Shown here in pieces: positions 20,942 through 31,614 of a DNA stretch of 64,000 nt. The DNA comes from Desulfobaculum xiamenense (GTDB taxonomy: Bacteria > Desulfobacterota > Desulfovibrionia > Desulfovibrionales > Desulfovibrionaceae), in contig NZ_JAATJA010000002.1 in NCBI RefSeq assembly GCF_011927665.1, forward strand, positions 744,001 through 808,000. The letters run 5' to 3'. A program made the translations under genes and the position numbers. The notes under the pieces were generated by a model. That model did not search any database. It was given only the letters and a program-made list of their open reading frames with translations, and was not told the DNA's origin. Each line of letters starts with the position of its first letter. The first letter of the stretch is position 1.

Positions 20942-22261
20942 ATGCCGAAGCGATGCGTGCTCATGCTGCTGGACGGAGCGGGCGACCGGGCGCAGGCCGC
21001 CCTTGGCGGGCGTACCCCCCTTCAGGCCGCACGGATGCCGAATCTCGACAGGCTGGCCCGGGCCGGTGCCAGCGGGCTGTATCACGCGTCCATGCCCGGA
21101 CGTCCGCTGGCCAGCGAAAACGCCCACTTTGCCCTGTTCGGCTACCGCCTGCAGGAGTTTCCCGGACGCGGAGCGCTGGAGGCCCTTGGCGCGGGTATCG
21201 CACTCGGCCCGCGCGACGTGGCGGTGCTGGCGCATCTGGCCAGCCTGCGCAACGAGGGTGGCGTTCTTTTCCTCGACTCGGACCGTCCGTCCGTGGCGGA
21301 GGAGGAGACGGCCGCGCTGTGTGCGGAGCTCTCGACCTACGAGGGCGACGGCATTGGCATATCATTCCATCCCTACGCGGGGCTGTTCGGCATCCTGCGC
21401 CTGCGGGGCGACGTGTCGCCCCATATCACGGACACCAATCCCATGCGTGAGGGAGCGGCCCTCTCGGAGCCTGCCGCCCTGTGGCATCATGCGTCGGACA
21501 ATTCCTCACTGCGCACGTCGCGCGTTCTGCTCGAGTATCTGACGTGGGCGCATCGCCGTCTCGACGCGCATCCCGTCAACGCCGAGCGGCGCCGTCGCGG
21601 TCTTGCGCCCGTCAACGGCATGGTCACCCAGCGCGCCGGGCAGCGGCGGCTGGTGGAGCGCTTTCCCGAGCGCTTCGGCCTGCGCGGGGCAAGCGTGTGT
21701 GCTGGCGTGGTGTACTGGGGGCTGTGCGAGTATCTGGGCATGGACTGCCTGCGCATGGAGGATGGCGCGGACTGCGGCGAGGACTTTGCGCGGCGGCTGG
21801 ATGCGGCCATGAACGCCCTTGGCACCCACGATTTCGTGCATGTGCATTCCAAGGCCCCGGATCTGGCCAGCCACGCCAAGAATCCCGAGGGCAAGGTGGC
21901 GGTGCTGGAGGCGCTCGACGCGGCCATCGGCAGGCATCTGGAGCGGATGCTCGGCGATCCGGACCTGCTTGTGGTGGTGGCCGCGGACCACAGCGCGCCC
22001 AGTTCCGGACCGCTGGTGCATTCGGGGGAGTGCGTTCCCGTGGCCATGGCCGGGGCCGGGGTGCGCGTGGACGATGTGGCGGCTTTCGACGAGGTCCACG
22101 CCGCGCGCGGAGCGCTTGGGACGCTGCGCGGGCCGGAGATCATGTATACGGTGCTCGACCTGCTGGATCGCTCCAAGCAGTCTGGCATCATGGATACGCC
22201 GACGGATCAGCCGTTCTGGCCGGGCAACTATCGTCCTTTCCGCATGGAGCCGGAGGCTTGA
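20942..22261 (+). CDS. Cofactor-independent phosphoglycerate mutase, archaeal (ApgM) type
   Basis: 439 aa, alkaline-phosphatase superfamily. N-terminal metal motif LLDGAGDR, TPNLDxLA-like MPNLDRLARAGASG, the phospho-acceptor region ASENAHFALFGY (family usually GSDTAH), GRGALEALG, and the C-terminal metal site ADHSAPSSGPLVHSGECVP. It should interconvert 3- and 2-phosphoglycerate. The Ser is kept but its neighbours differ from the family consensus, so a related phosphoryl-transfer role is possible. The start at 20942 is preceded by GGAGGTCCC. Confidence 0.85.
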   Translation: MPKRCVLMLLDGAGDRAQAALGGRTPLQAARMPNLDRLARAGASGLYHASMPGRPLASENAHFALFGYRLQEFPGRGALEALGAGIALGPRDVAVLAHLASLRNEGGVLFLDSDRPSVAEEETAALCAELSTYEGDGIGISFHPYAGLFGILRLRGDVSPHITDTNPMREGAALSEPAALWHHASDNSSLRTSRVLLEYLTWAHRRLDAHPVNAERRRRGLAPVNGMVTQRAGQRRLVERFPERFGLRGASVCAGVVYWGLCEYLGMDCLRMEDGADCGEDFARRLDAAMNALGTHDFVHVHSKAPDLASHAKNPEGKVAVLEALDAAIGRHLERMLGDPDLLVVVAADHSAPSSGPLVHSGECVPVAMAGAGVRVDDVAAFDEVHAARGALGTLRGPEIMYTVLDLLDRSKQSGIMDTPTDQPFWPGNYRPFRMEPEA

Positions 22262-22296
22262 TTCCGGACGCGGACGAGCGGGGGTGAGACGCGGAC

Positions 22297-24144
22297 ATGG
22301 CGCTTGGCGAACTGATGTCGGGGGCTGCACAGGTGGCGGCCATTTCCGCGCAGACGGCGTGGGCGGTCTTTTGGCTCGCGCTGGTCGTGGCGTGCGCCGT
22401 TGCGCTTGGCAGGCGGGCGCGGTGGTTCCCGCGCGTGCGGGGCCGAGTGCGGCTCGGCGGCGCGGACGATTTCCGCTGGCGCGAGCACGAGGTGCTGCGC
22501 CACATCATGGCGGCCACGCCAAGCCCGTTGTCCTTCATGGACGCCGGGGGGCGCATCCGGCTGGCGAATCCCGCCTATGAGGACATGGTTGGCAGATCGG
22601 CCGAGGAGATAATGGGGCGGACCGCCGTCGACGTGTTCCCGCCCGAGGCCGCCAAGGCCCTCATGCATATGGATGCGCAGCTTTTGACCAGCGACGGCCC
22701 GGCCGTCCTGCGGCAGGAACTTCGTCTGGAGGTGCAACCCGGCGACGTGCGCGACGTCGTCGTGACCAAGGAGCTGCTGCGCGACGCGCACGGTCGCACG
22801 TTTGGCGTGGTGGGCGTGTTCACGGACGTGACCGAGACGCGGCGGCACATGCGCGAACTCGTCGAGAATCGCAATCTTCTCGTGTCGTTCATCGATACTG
22901 TGCCGGACCTTGTGTTCTACAAGGACGCGCACGGAGTGTACCGGAGCTGCAATGCCGCGTTCGCCGCCTTCGCGGGCTGTGCGCAGGAGGAAGTGGTCGG
23001 GCGGAGTGATTACGAGCTGTTCGATGAATCGGTGGCCTCGTCGTTTCGCGAGCAGGATAGCGAGACACTCGCCACCATGCGGCCAAGCCTGCGCGAGGTG
23101 TGGGTGACGCGCGCTGACGGGACGCCCGCGCTCATGGAGGCGGTAAAGGTGCCGCTTTTGGGGGCGCAGGGCGATCTGCTCGGCATCGTGGGCATAAGCC
23201 GGGACATCACCCGTCGCCGCGCCACGGAAACCGCCCTGCGCAACGCCGAGGACGTCTATCGCAACATTTTCGACAACGCCAGCGAGGGGCTGTTTTCCAC
23301 GAGTCCACAGGGTCGCTTCCTGCGGGTGAATCGCGCCATGGCCGAGCTGTTCGGATACGATTCGCCAGAGGAAATGGTCGCCACCGTCAGGAACAGCGGT
23401 CGCGACATTTTCGTGCACGACGAGGAACGCAAGGCCATGCTGGAGCGCCTTGTGCTGGAGGGCGTGATCCGCAACATGCGCTTCAAGGCCCGAAGGCGCG
23501 ACGGAAGCGTCATGTGGGCCGGGGCCAGCCTGCGCGGCATCCGGACGGAGCATGGCGAACTGGTGAGCATCGAGGGCATCATTTCGGACATAACGGAGTA
23601 TGTGGAGGCCGTAAGCGAGATGGAGCATCGGGCGACGCACGATCATCTGACCGGCCTCGCCAATCGGGCCGTGTTCGAGGAGACTCTTGAGCGAATGCTG
23701 GCCCAGAGCGAGCGCTCCGGCGAGCGCGTGGCCGTGCTGTACATGGACCTCGACGGATTCAAGGGAATTAACGACACCTACGGTCATCAGACGGGCGACA
23801 CGCTTCTCGTTGCCGTGGGGCAGCGCATCTGTTCGCGGCTGCGACGCTCTGACCTTGCCGCGCGCCTTGGCGGCGACGAATTCGCTGTGCTGTTGTGGAA
23901 TGTCGCCGGGCGCGAGGCCGTGGCCTCCTACGCACAGGACGTGGTGGACGCGCTGTCGCGATCCTTCGACTGCGACGACGTGACCTGTCGCGTTGGAGTG
24001 AGCATCGGCGCGAGCATCTGCCCGGACCACGGCTGCGACGCTCAGACCCTCGTCCGGCTGGCGGACAGGGCGCTCTACCGCATGAAGGCGGAGGGCAAGG
24101 GCGGGTACCGCTTCGCCGATCCGGAGGCCGACGCGGAGGAGTAG
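22297..24144 (+). CDS. Membrane PAS/GGDEF diguanylate cyclase
   Basis: 615 aa. One transmembrane segment at about residues 17-38, then three PAS domains (about 64-165, 190-300 and 325-440) and a C-terminal GGDEF domain with the intact active-site GGDEF at 525-529. The inhibitory RxxD site (RRSD, 516-519) stands exactly five residues before it, so the enzyme is predicted to be active and subject to product inhibition. It makes cyclic di-GMP at the inner membrane. No EAL domain. It follows the mutase gene by 35 bases. Confidence 0.93.
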   Translation: MALGELMSGAAQVAAISAQTAWAVFWLALVVACAVALGRRARWFPRVRGRVRLGGADDFRWREHEVLRHIMAATPSPLSFMDAGGRIRLANPAYEDMVGRSAEEIMGRTAVDVFPPEAAKALMHMDAQLLTSDGPAVLRQELRLEVQPGDVRDVVVTKELLRDAHGRTFGVVGVFTDVTETRRHMRELVENRNLLVSFIDTVPDLVFYKDAHGVYRSCNAAFAAFAGCAQEEVVGRSDYELFDESVASSFREQDSETLATMRPSLREVWVTRADGTPALMEAVKVPLLGAQGDLLGIVGISRDITRRRATETALRNAEDVYRNIFDNASEGLFSTSPQGRFLRVNRAMAELFGYDSPEEMVATVRNSGRDIFVHDEERKAMLERLVLEGVIRNMRFKARRRDGSVMWAGASLRGIRTEHGELVSIEGIISDITEYVEAVSEMEHRATHDHLTGLANRAVFEETLERMLAQSERSGERVAVLYMDLDGFKGINDTYGHQTGDTLLVAVGQRICSRLRRSDLAARLGGDEFAVLLWNVAGREAVASYAQDVVDALSRSFDCDDVTCRVGVSIGASICPDHGCDAQTLVRLADRALYRMKAEGKGGYRFADPEADAEE

Positions 24145-24163
24145 TTGGGCGATTTGATGAGAA

Positions 24164-24194
24164 AAAGGCCCCGGGGTAGCGCCTCGGGGCCTTT
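24164..24194. terminator. Bidirectional terminator between GGDEF gene and folD
   Basis: AAAGGCCCCG / CGGGGCCTTT, with A-run upstream and T-run downstream, between two convergent genes. Confidence 0.85.
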
Positions 24195-24216
24195 GACATT
24201 CGTGCGGGGGAACGGA

Positions 24217-25083
24217 CTAGTTCGCGAGGCCGAGATGGTTCTCGCAGGCCTTGACCGTGTTCACCAGCAGCATGGCGATGGTCATGGGACCGACGCCGCC
24301 GGGAACCGGGGTAATGGCGCTGACCTTGTCCTTGATGGCTGCGAAATCGCAGTCACCCACGAGGCCGTCGTCCGTGCGGTTGATGCCCACGTCCACGACC
24401 ACCGCGCCGTCCTTGACCATGTCGGCGGTGACGAAGTGCGGGCGGCCGATGGCTGCCACGAGGATGTCGGCCTCGGCGCAGAGCTTGGCGAGCTCGGGCG
24501 TGCGGGAATGGCACACGGTGACCGTGGCATTGGCGAAGTCGCCGTAGCCCCAGAGCATCATGGCCATGGGCTTGCCCACGATGTTGGAGCGGCCGATGAC
24601 CACGGCGCGCTTGCCGGAGGTGGTGACATTGTGGCGGCGCAGCAGCTCAATGACGCCTGCGGGAGTGCAGGGGGCGAAGCCGGGCAGGCCGAGGGCGAGG
24701 CGGCCCATGTTCACGGGGTGGAATCCGTCCACGTCCTTGTCGGGCGCGATGAGGTCGAGGCAGGCCTGACTGTCGAGGCCCTTGGGCAGCGGAAGCTGGA
24801 GAAGGATGCCGTCCACGTCATCGCGGGCGTTGAGCTCGCGGATGAGGCCTTCCACGGCGTCCTGCGTGGAGTCTGCGGGCAGGCGGTAGGCCAGCGAGCG
24901 GATGCCGACGTTTTCGCAGGCCTTTTCCTTGTTGCGGACGTAGACCTGCGACGCGGGGTCCTCGCCGACGAGAATGACGGCCAGACCGGGCGTTCTGATG
25001 CCACGGGCCTCCTGTGCCGCCACTTTGTCCTTCAACTCGCTTCTGATTGCGGCAGCGGTAGCCTTGCCATCCAGCAGGATCAT
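24217..25083 (-). CDS. folD: Bifunctional methylenetetrahydrofolate dehydrogenase/cyclohydrolase
   Basis: 288 aa, full length. It oxidises 5,10-methylene-THF with NADP and hydrolyses the methenyl product to 10-formyl-THF. Motifs: [19 protein letters not shown] (catalytic Tyr and Lys), [12 protein letters not shown], the Rossmann segment [17 protein letters not shown] and the C-terminal [15 protein letters not shown]. It lies downstream of eno on the minus strand, but a hairpin separates the two. Confidence 0.97.
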   Translation of the reverse strand: MILLDGKATAAAIRSELKDKVAAQEARGIRTPGLAVILVGEDPASQVYVRNKEKACENVGIRSLAYRLPADSTQDAVEGLIRELNARDDVDGILLQLPLPKGLDSQACLDLIAPDKDVDGFHPVNMGRLALGLPGFAPCTPAGVIELLRRHNVTTSGKRAVVIGRSNIVGKPMAMMLWGYGDFANATVTVCHSRTPELAKLCAEADILVAAIGRPHFVTADMVKDGAVVVDVGINRTDDGLVGDCDFAAIKDKVSAITPVPGGVGPMTIAMLLVNTVKACENHLGLAN

Positions 25084-25120
25084 GGTCGGTTCCCCCTTGA
25101 ATATGTCTGATGAAAGGGAT

Positions 25121-25149
25121 GGGGCGCGGAAATGTGCTTTCCGCGCCCC
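25121..25149 (-). terminator. Hairpin between eno and folD
   Basis: Perfect 12-bp stem GGGGCGCGGAAA / TTTCCGCGCCCC with a 5-base loop. It lies after the eno stop (minus strand) and before folD; no long T-run, so termination may be partial. Confidence 0.65.
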
Positions 25150-25187
25150 CGATGAGCATGTGATGCGGCTGTGGTTACAACCGGATG

Positions 25188-27372
<2,185 letters not shown>

Positions 27373-27489
27373 GGGCAGTGTGTCCGATGATGGGTGTCGG
27401 GCAGGGCTGGCCGTGCGCCGCCATCGGGAATGTAGCGGTTTGGGTCCGAATTTCAAGCTGTTATTTTTGTCCGACACGCCGCTGATCGG

Positions 27490-27516
27490 TTGTCCTTTTT
27501 CGTTGTCCGGTATAAG
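27490..27516 (+). promoter_or_regulatory. Candidate sigma-70 promoter of the bd-like pair
   Basis: TTGTCC and TATAAG separated by 15 bases, about 60 bp upstream of the start at 27577. The -10 is good, the -35 and spacing are only fair. Confidence 0.35.
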
Positions 27517-27576
27517 AATGGCACGAGTATCGGGGAAGCAATGACTCGTGAACATTGAAATTTCCGGGAGGCGCGA

Positions 27577-28644
27577 ATGGACCCGGCAACCCTCGTCCCC
27601 GCGGCGGGAATCATTCAGGTCGAATGGCAATGGTTTCAGGGACTGTTGCTTGTCACCTTCGTGGCGCATCTGCTGCTCATGAATGCGCTTGTCGGCAGCG
27701 CGGTCATGGCGTTGGCCGAGGGCCTCGGTCATGGCAGCACCGCGCCGGTATGTCGGCACGTCTCGCGAAAGCTGCCGACCGTCACGGCGTTGACCGTGAA
27801 CTTCGGCGTCGCCCCGCTCCTGTTCATGCAGGTGCTCTACGGCCAGTTCTTCTACGTGTCCGACATTTTGATGGGCGTGTACTGGCTGGCGGTCGTCGCG
27901 CTCATCATCATCGCATACTACGCGAGCTATCTCTACGATTTCCGGTTCGATGCGTTGAGGAGCCGGCGCACGGCTGTCCTTTTCGTGGTCGTTCTCGCGC
28001 TTCTGGCGGTGGCTTTTCTTTTCGTCAACAACCTGTCGATGATGCTGACCCCCGAACGCTGGGTCGTTTATTTCGAGAATCCCGGCGGCACGGTGCTCAA
28101 TTTTGCCGAGCCGACGCTCGTTCCGCGTTATCTACATTTCGTCCTCGCCTCGGTGGCCGTGGGCGGGCTGGTACAAGCCCTGTACTGGTCCCGCCCCGGC
28201 CGTAGGGGCTTGCCCGGTGCCGTGGAGACTGCCGCACGCGGCATGCGCGCCTTTGCCTACGCCACGGCCGCGCAGGTGGCCGTGGGGTCGTGGTGGTTGG
28301 TGAGCATGCCCCGTGAGGTGATGCTGACGTTCATGGGCGGCAGCGCGCTGCATACGGTGGTGTTCCTCGCCGCACTGGCTGGTGCAGCGGTCTGTCTCGT
28401 CCTCGGTTTCCGTGGGCGGCCGGGGTCGGCGGCATGGGCGCTGGTGGTCACGGTGGCCGTGATGGCCGTTCTGCGCGAATTGGTGCGCGTGGCGTATCTG
28501 GCCCCGTATTATCGCGTGGCGGAGTTGCCCTCGCAGGGGCAGCACTCTCCGATGGTCATGTTCGTGGTGGCCCTCGTCATCGGGCTTGGGGTGATCGGTT
28601 TCGTCCTGAAGCTGGCGTCCGGCGCACGCAGGAAGGAGGCCTAG
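27577..28644 (+). CDS. Membrane protein related to cytochrome bd subunit I
   Basis: 355 aa with about eight or nine membrane segments. The first segment, FVAHLLLMNALVGSAVMA, carries His31 in the position of the heme b595 ligand His19 of E. coli CydA (YHFLFVPLTLGMA). The protein is shorter than CydA and lacks the Q-loop. It ends one base before the start of a second CydA-like gene, so the two probably form a heterodimer. Role (quinol-linked reductase or oxidase subunit) is inferred from fold and neighbour. Confidence 0.72.
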   Translation: MDPATLVPAAGIIQVEWQWFQGLLLVTFVAHLLLMNALVGSAVMALAEGLGHGSTAPVCRHVSRKLPTVTALTVNFGVAPLLFMQVLYGQFFYVSDILMGVYWLAVVALIIIAYYASYLYDFRFDALRSRRTAVLFVVVLALLAVAFLFVNNLSMMLTPERWVVYFENPGGTVLNFAEPTLVPRYLHFVLASVAVGGLVQALYWSRPGRRGLPGAVETAARGMRAFAYATAAQVAVGSWWLVSMPREVMLTFMGGSALHTVVFLAALAGAAVCLVLGFRGRPGSAAWALVVTVAVMAVLRELVRVAYLAPYYRVAELPSQGQHSPMVMFVVALVIGLGVIGFVLKLASGARRKEA

Positions 28645-28645
28645 C

Positions 28646-31303
28646 ATGGAATATCCCGTCTGGCAGATTCCCTATTTCGGGGGCGGCATCCTCGTGGCGG
28701 TCATCGCCGTGGTGCATGTGTTCGTGGCGCACTTCGCCGTGGGCGGCGGGCTGTTTCTCGTGCTCACGGAGATGCTCGGGCACCGGCGCGCATCGCGCGG
28801 AATCCTCGACTACGTGCGCGGGCACACGCTGTTCTTTCTGCTGCTGACCATGGTTTTCGGCAGCCTGACCGGCGTAGCCATCTGGTTCATCATCGCCCTG
28901 ACCAATCCCGCGGCCACGCTCACGCTCATCCGCACCTACACCTTTGGCTGGGCCACGGAGTGGGTGTTCTTCCTTGGCGAGATCGTCACGCTATTGGTGT
29001 ACCACTACACCTTCGACAGCATGGAGCGCAGGCGGCACCTGCTGGTCGGGTGGCTGTACTTCGGCTTCGGCTGGCTGTCGCTGTTCATGATCAACGGCAT
29101 CATCGGCTCCATGCTCACGCCGGGGGACTGGGTGGCCACGGGCAATTTCTGGGATGGCTTCTTCAACCCCTCGTTCTGGCCCTCGCTGGTCTTCCGTTCA
29201 CTCCTGGCCTTCTCCATCGCTGGGCTGTTCGCCTTTCTGACGGCCATGCGCATCGAGGATGACGACCTGCGGCTGACGCTTACGCGTTTCGCCGCCATGT
29301 GGGCGGCGGTACCCGTGGTGCTCATGGCACCCGTCGCGTGGTGGTACTTCGGTGCGTTGCCGGAGATTTCGCAGGCCATGATTACGGGACGCAACAACGA
29401 GATCGCGCCGTTTTTGCGGGCCTTCCTCACCGCAGGGCCGGTGGTGGTCGCCGCCAGCCTGCTCATGGCCGCGCGCATGCCCCGTTCGCTGGGCAGCCTC
29501 GTGGCTGTGCTGCTGCTGACCGCCGGGTTCGTGCAGATCGGTTCCTTTGAGTGGATACGCGAGGCGGCGCGGCGGCCGTGGATCATCGTCGGACACACCT
29601 ATTCCAACGCCATAACCGTGGCCGATGTCGCACGGGTGGAGGCGGAAGGGTTTCTCAAGGTCGCCAAGTGGGTGGAGCATCGCGAGATCACCCAAGAAAA
29701 CCGCCTCGATGCCGGGCGCGAGATTTTTGTCAAGCAGTGCCTTGCCTGTCACAGCGTGGGCGGCCCGTCTAACGACATCCTGCCGCTCACGGCGAAATTC
29801 ACTGTCGTGGGCATGGATTCGCAGTTGAACGGACAGGGGAAGCTCAACGACTACATGCCGCCCTTCTTCGGCACGGAGGAGGAGCGCGGCGCTCTGGCCG
29901 CCTACATCGTGGAGACGTTGCATGGCGGCGCGGCGGAGGTGCCCCTCGCTGCGGAGGCTGTGCGCCGTTCGGGCGGTACGGTGGACGTGCCGCCCTTTGA
30001 TCCAAAGGCCGACGAATATGTGCTGCTGGCGTGGAACAACCTCGGCATGCACTGCATTTCGGATTCCGATCCCTTCTGGATTCTGCTGCCCCCGGCCAAC
30101 GACCTGTACTGTCAGTTGGTGCGCCGGGGCGAAACGCCGGAGCTGGTGACCGAGGGTGTGAAGATCACCTACCGCGCCGACGATGCCTTCATGAATCCTT
30201 CTGGCCATGTGCGCTTCTGGGCGTTTGCCGAGAGCCTGTTCGGCAAGCGGCTGGAAGCCAATGTGGGCGTTTCTGGCAATGGTCTGTCGGGAGAGATGCA
30301 TTTCGACGAGAAGCTCGGTGCGTTCGAGGCGGGACTCATTCCCGTGGCGCCCTATCCCGATGAGGGCGGGTACAACCCATATCCTCTATTTACTGTGGAG
30401 GCGCATGACGCGACGACGGGCGAACTCCTCGCCCGCACGCGGACCGTGGCACCGACGTCAACGGAAATGGGTTGCCGCAACTGCCACGGCGGCGCATGGC
30501 GCGTGGCCGGGGTGGCGGGCTTCACGGATGAGACATCGGCCGACGTGCTGGCCGTTCACGACCGCATCAGCAAGACCGATCTGCTTGCCACGGCCCAATC
30601 CGGGAAGCCCATGCTCTGTCAGAGCTGCCATCCCGATCCGGTGCTGGGCGCAGAAGGCAAGCCGGGGCTACTCAATCTGCCTGCCGCGCTACACGGCTGG
30701 CACGCCAACTATCTCACCGACCGAGGCGCCGAGGCCTGTGCCTACTGCCATCCCAATGCGGAGCAGGGTGCAACGCGTTGCCTGCGCGGCGTGCATGCCG
30801 AGCGCGGACTCGACTGCACGAACTGCCACGGTACGCTGGAGGATCACGCCCTGTCGCTGCTCAAGCGCGAGGACGAGCGGGGCGCTCCGGGAGCCAAGCG
30901 GCTCATGCGGCAGTTGGCTCCACGCGCCGTGGCGGGGGTAGCGGACGTGAATGCGCGCACGCCGTGGCTGGGTGAGCCGGATTGCCTGACGTGCCATGTG
31001 GATTTCCAGCCGCCGGAGAACGATGACGCGTTCAATGTGTGGACCGGGGACGCGACGGGATTGTACCGCATGCGCAGGGACGACATGGGAGCGCTCATGT
31101 GCGCGGCCTGTCACGGAAGTCCGCATGCGGAATACCCGGCAGTCGCCGACAGTGGGTACGGGGAAAATCGTGACAATATTCCTTCGTTGCAGTATGTCGG
31201 CAATGCCGGACCAATCGGTTCCGGCGGAAGTTGCGGCCTGTGCCATGTCGGAACCGACATGACCGCAGGAGATTCGGCCCATCATCCCAAGGGGTTCCGC
31301 TAG
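28646..31303 (+). CDS. Cytochrome bd subunit I-like protein fused to eight-heme c-type cytochrome
   Basis: 885 aa. The N-terminal 330 residues hold about eight membrane segments and the CydA-like motif HVFVAHFAVGGGLFLVLTEM (His24), a GWATEWVFFLGE segment with two Glu, and ITGRNNE. From residue 355 on, the chain is exported: a class I cytochrome c domain (CLACH at 365, Met in YMPPFF) and, after a beta-rich stretch (NNLGMHC), seven more heme motifs at residues 610, 658, 698, 724, 780, 819 and 863. That is eight CXXCH in all. It likely links membrane quinol or heme b to a periplasmic cytochrome chain. Direction of electron flow is unknown. Confidence 0.85.
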   Translation: MEYPVWQIPYFGGGILVAVIAVVHVFVAHFAVGGGLFLVLTEMLGHRRASRGILDYVRGHTLFFLLLTMVFGSLTGVAIWFIIALTNPAATLTLIRTYTFGWATEWVFFLGEIVTLLVYHYTFDSMERRRHLLVGWLYFGFGWLSLFMINGIIGSMLTPGDWVATGNFWDGFFNPSFWPSLVFRSLLAFSIAGLFAFLTAMRIEDDDLRLTLTRFAAMWAAVPVVLMAPVAWWYFGALPEISQAMITGRNNEIAPFLRAFLTAGPVVVAASLLMAARMPRSLGSLVAVLLLTAGFVQIGSFEWIREAARRPWIIVGHTYSNAITVADVARVEAEGFLKVAKWVEHREITQENRLDAGREIFVKQCLACHSVGGPSNDILPLTAKFTVVGMDSQLNGQGKLNDYMPPFFGTEEERGALAAYIVETLHGGAAEVPLAAEAVRRSGGTVDVPPFDPKADEYVLLAWNNLGMHCISDSDPFWILLPPANDLYCQLVRRGETPELVTEGVKITYRADDAFMNPSGHVRFWAFAESLFGKRLEANVGVSGNGLSGEMHFDEKLGAFEAGLIPVAPYPDEGGYNPYPLFTVEAHDATTGELLARTRTVAPTSTEMGCRNCHGGAWRVAGVAGFTDETSADVLAVHDRISKTDLLATAQSGKPMLCQSCHPDPVLGAEGKPGLLNLPAALHGWHANYLTDRGAEACAYCHPNAEQGATRCLRGVHAERGLDCTNCHGTLEDHALSLLKREDERGAPGAKRLMRQLAPRAVAGVADVNARTPWLGEPDCLTCHVDFQPPENDDAFNVWTGDATGLYRMRRDDMGALMCAACHGSPHAEYPAVADSGYGENRDNIPSLQYVGNAGPIGSGGSCGLCHVGTDMTAGDSAHHPKGFR

Positions 31304-31337
31304 GCCGGATGTTCCGCCCAAAGAAGGAAAAAGGGAT

Positions 31338-31365
31338 GCCCCGGCCGCGCCTGCGTGGCCGGGGC
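31338..31365 (+). terminator. Terminator-like hairpin after the multiheme gene
   Basis: GCCCCGGCC / GGCCGGGGC, 9 bp with a 10-base loop, 34 bases after the stop. Followed by GTCTGTT, a weak T-rich tract. The 31304-31614 gap also holds the elements at 31550-31597 and no gene. Confidence 0.6.
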
Positions 31366-31549
31366 GTCTGTTGCCTGACGGGGCGAAGGACGGTAGGAAC
31401 CCGAGGGGGCCGAGGCGACGGTGACGTCGCCCGCCCGGCCGGACCGGAACCGATACCGTGGCGGCGTGCAGAACGACTGGACGAACGACCGCGGCGAACC
31501 TCTTGACCTTCGCATGGCCGTCGGGTAAACAACCCGCGCCGTGTCAAGC

Positions 31550-31597
31550 TTGACTAAATGGAAGAGGTTCTTTAACTAGAACCTCTTTTATTTTTTT
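31550..31597 (+). promoter_or_regulatory. Overlapping promoter and terminator hairpin in front of ffh
   Basis: TTGACT (31550-31555) and TTAACT (31572-31577), 16 bases apart, look like a sigma-70 promoter. The same stretch forms a perfect 10-bp hairpin, AAGAGGTTCT (31562-31571) / AGAACCTCTT (31578-31587) with loop TTAACT, followed by a T-rich tract to 31597. Transcripts coming from upstream would be stopped, while those started here would lack the 5' arm. The ffh start is only 18 bases beyond. Confidence 0.55.
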
Positions 31598-31614
31598 GGG
31601 ACGGGAAACACACT

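Noticed and set aside
19267-21450. Plus-strand frame of about 727 codons over the lipoprotein and PEBP-like genes
   Set aside because: Antisense to two good minus-strand genes (one with a lipobox, one of a known family), crosses a terminator and runs out of frame into the mutase gene.
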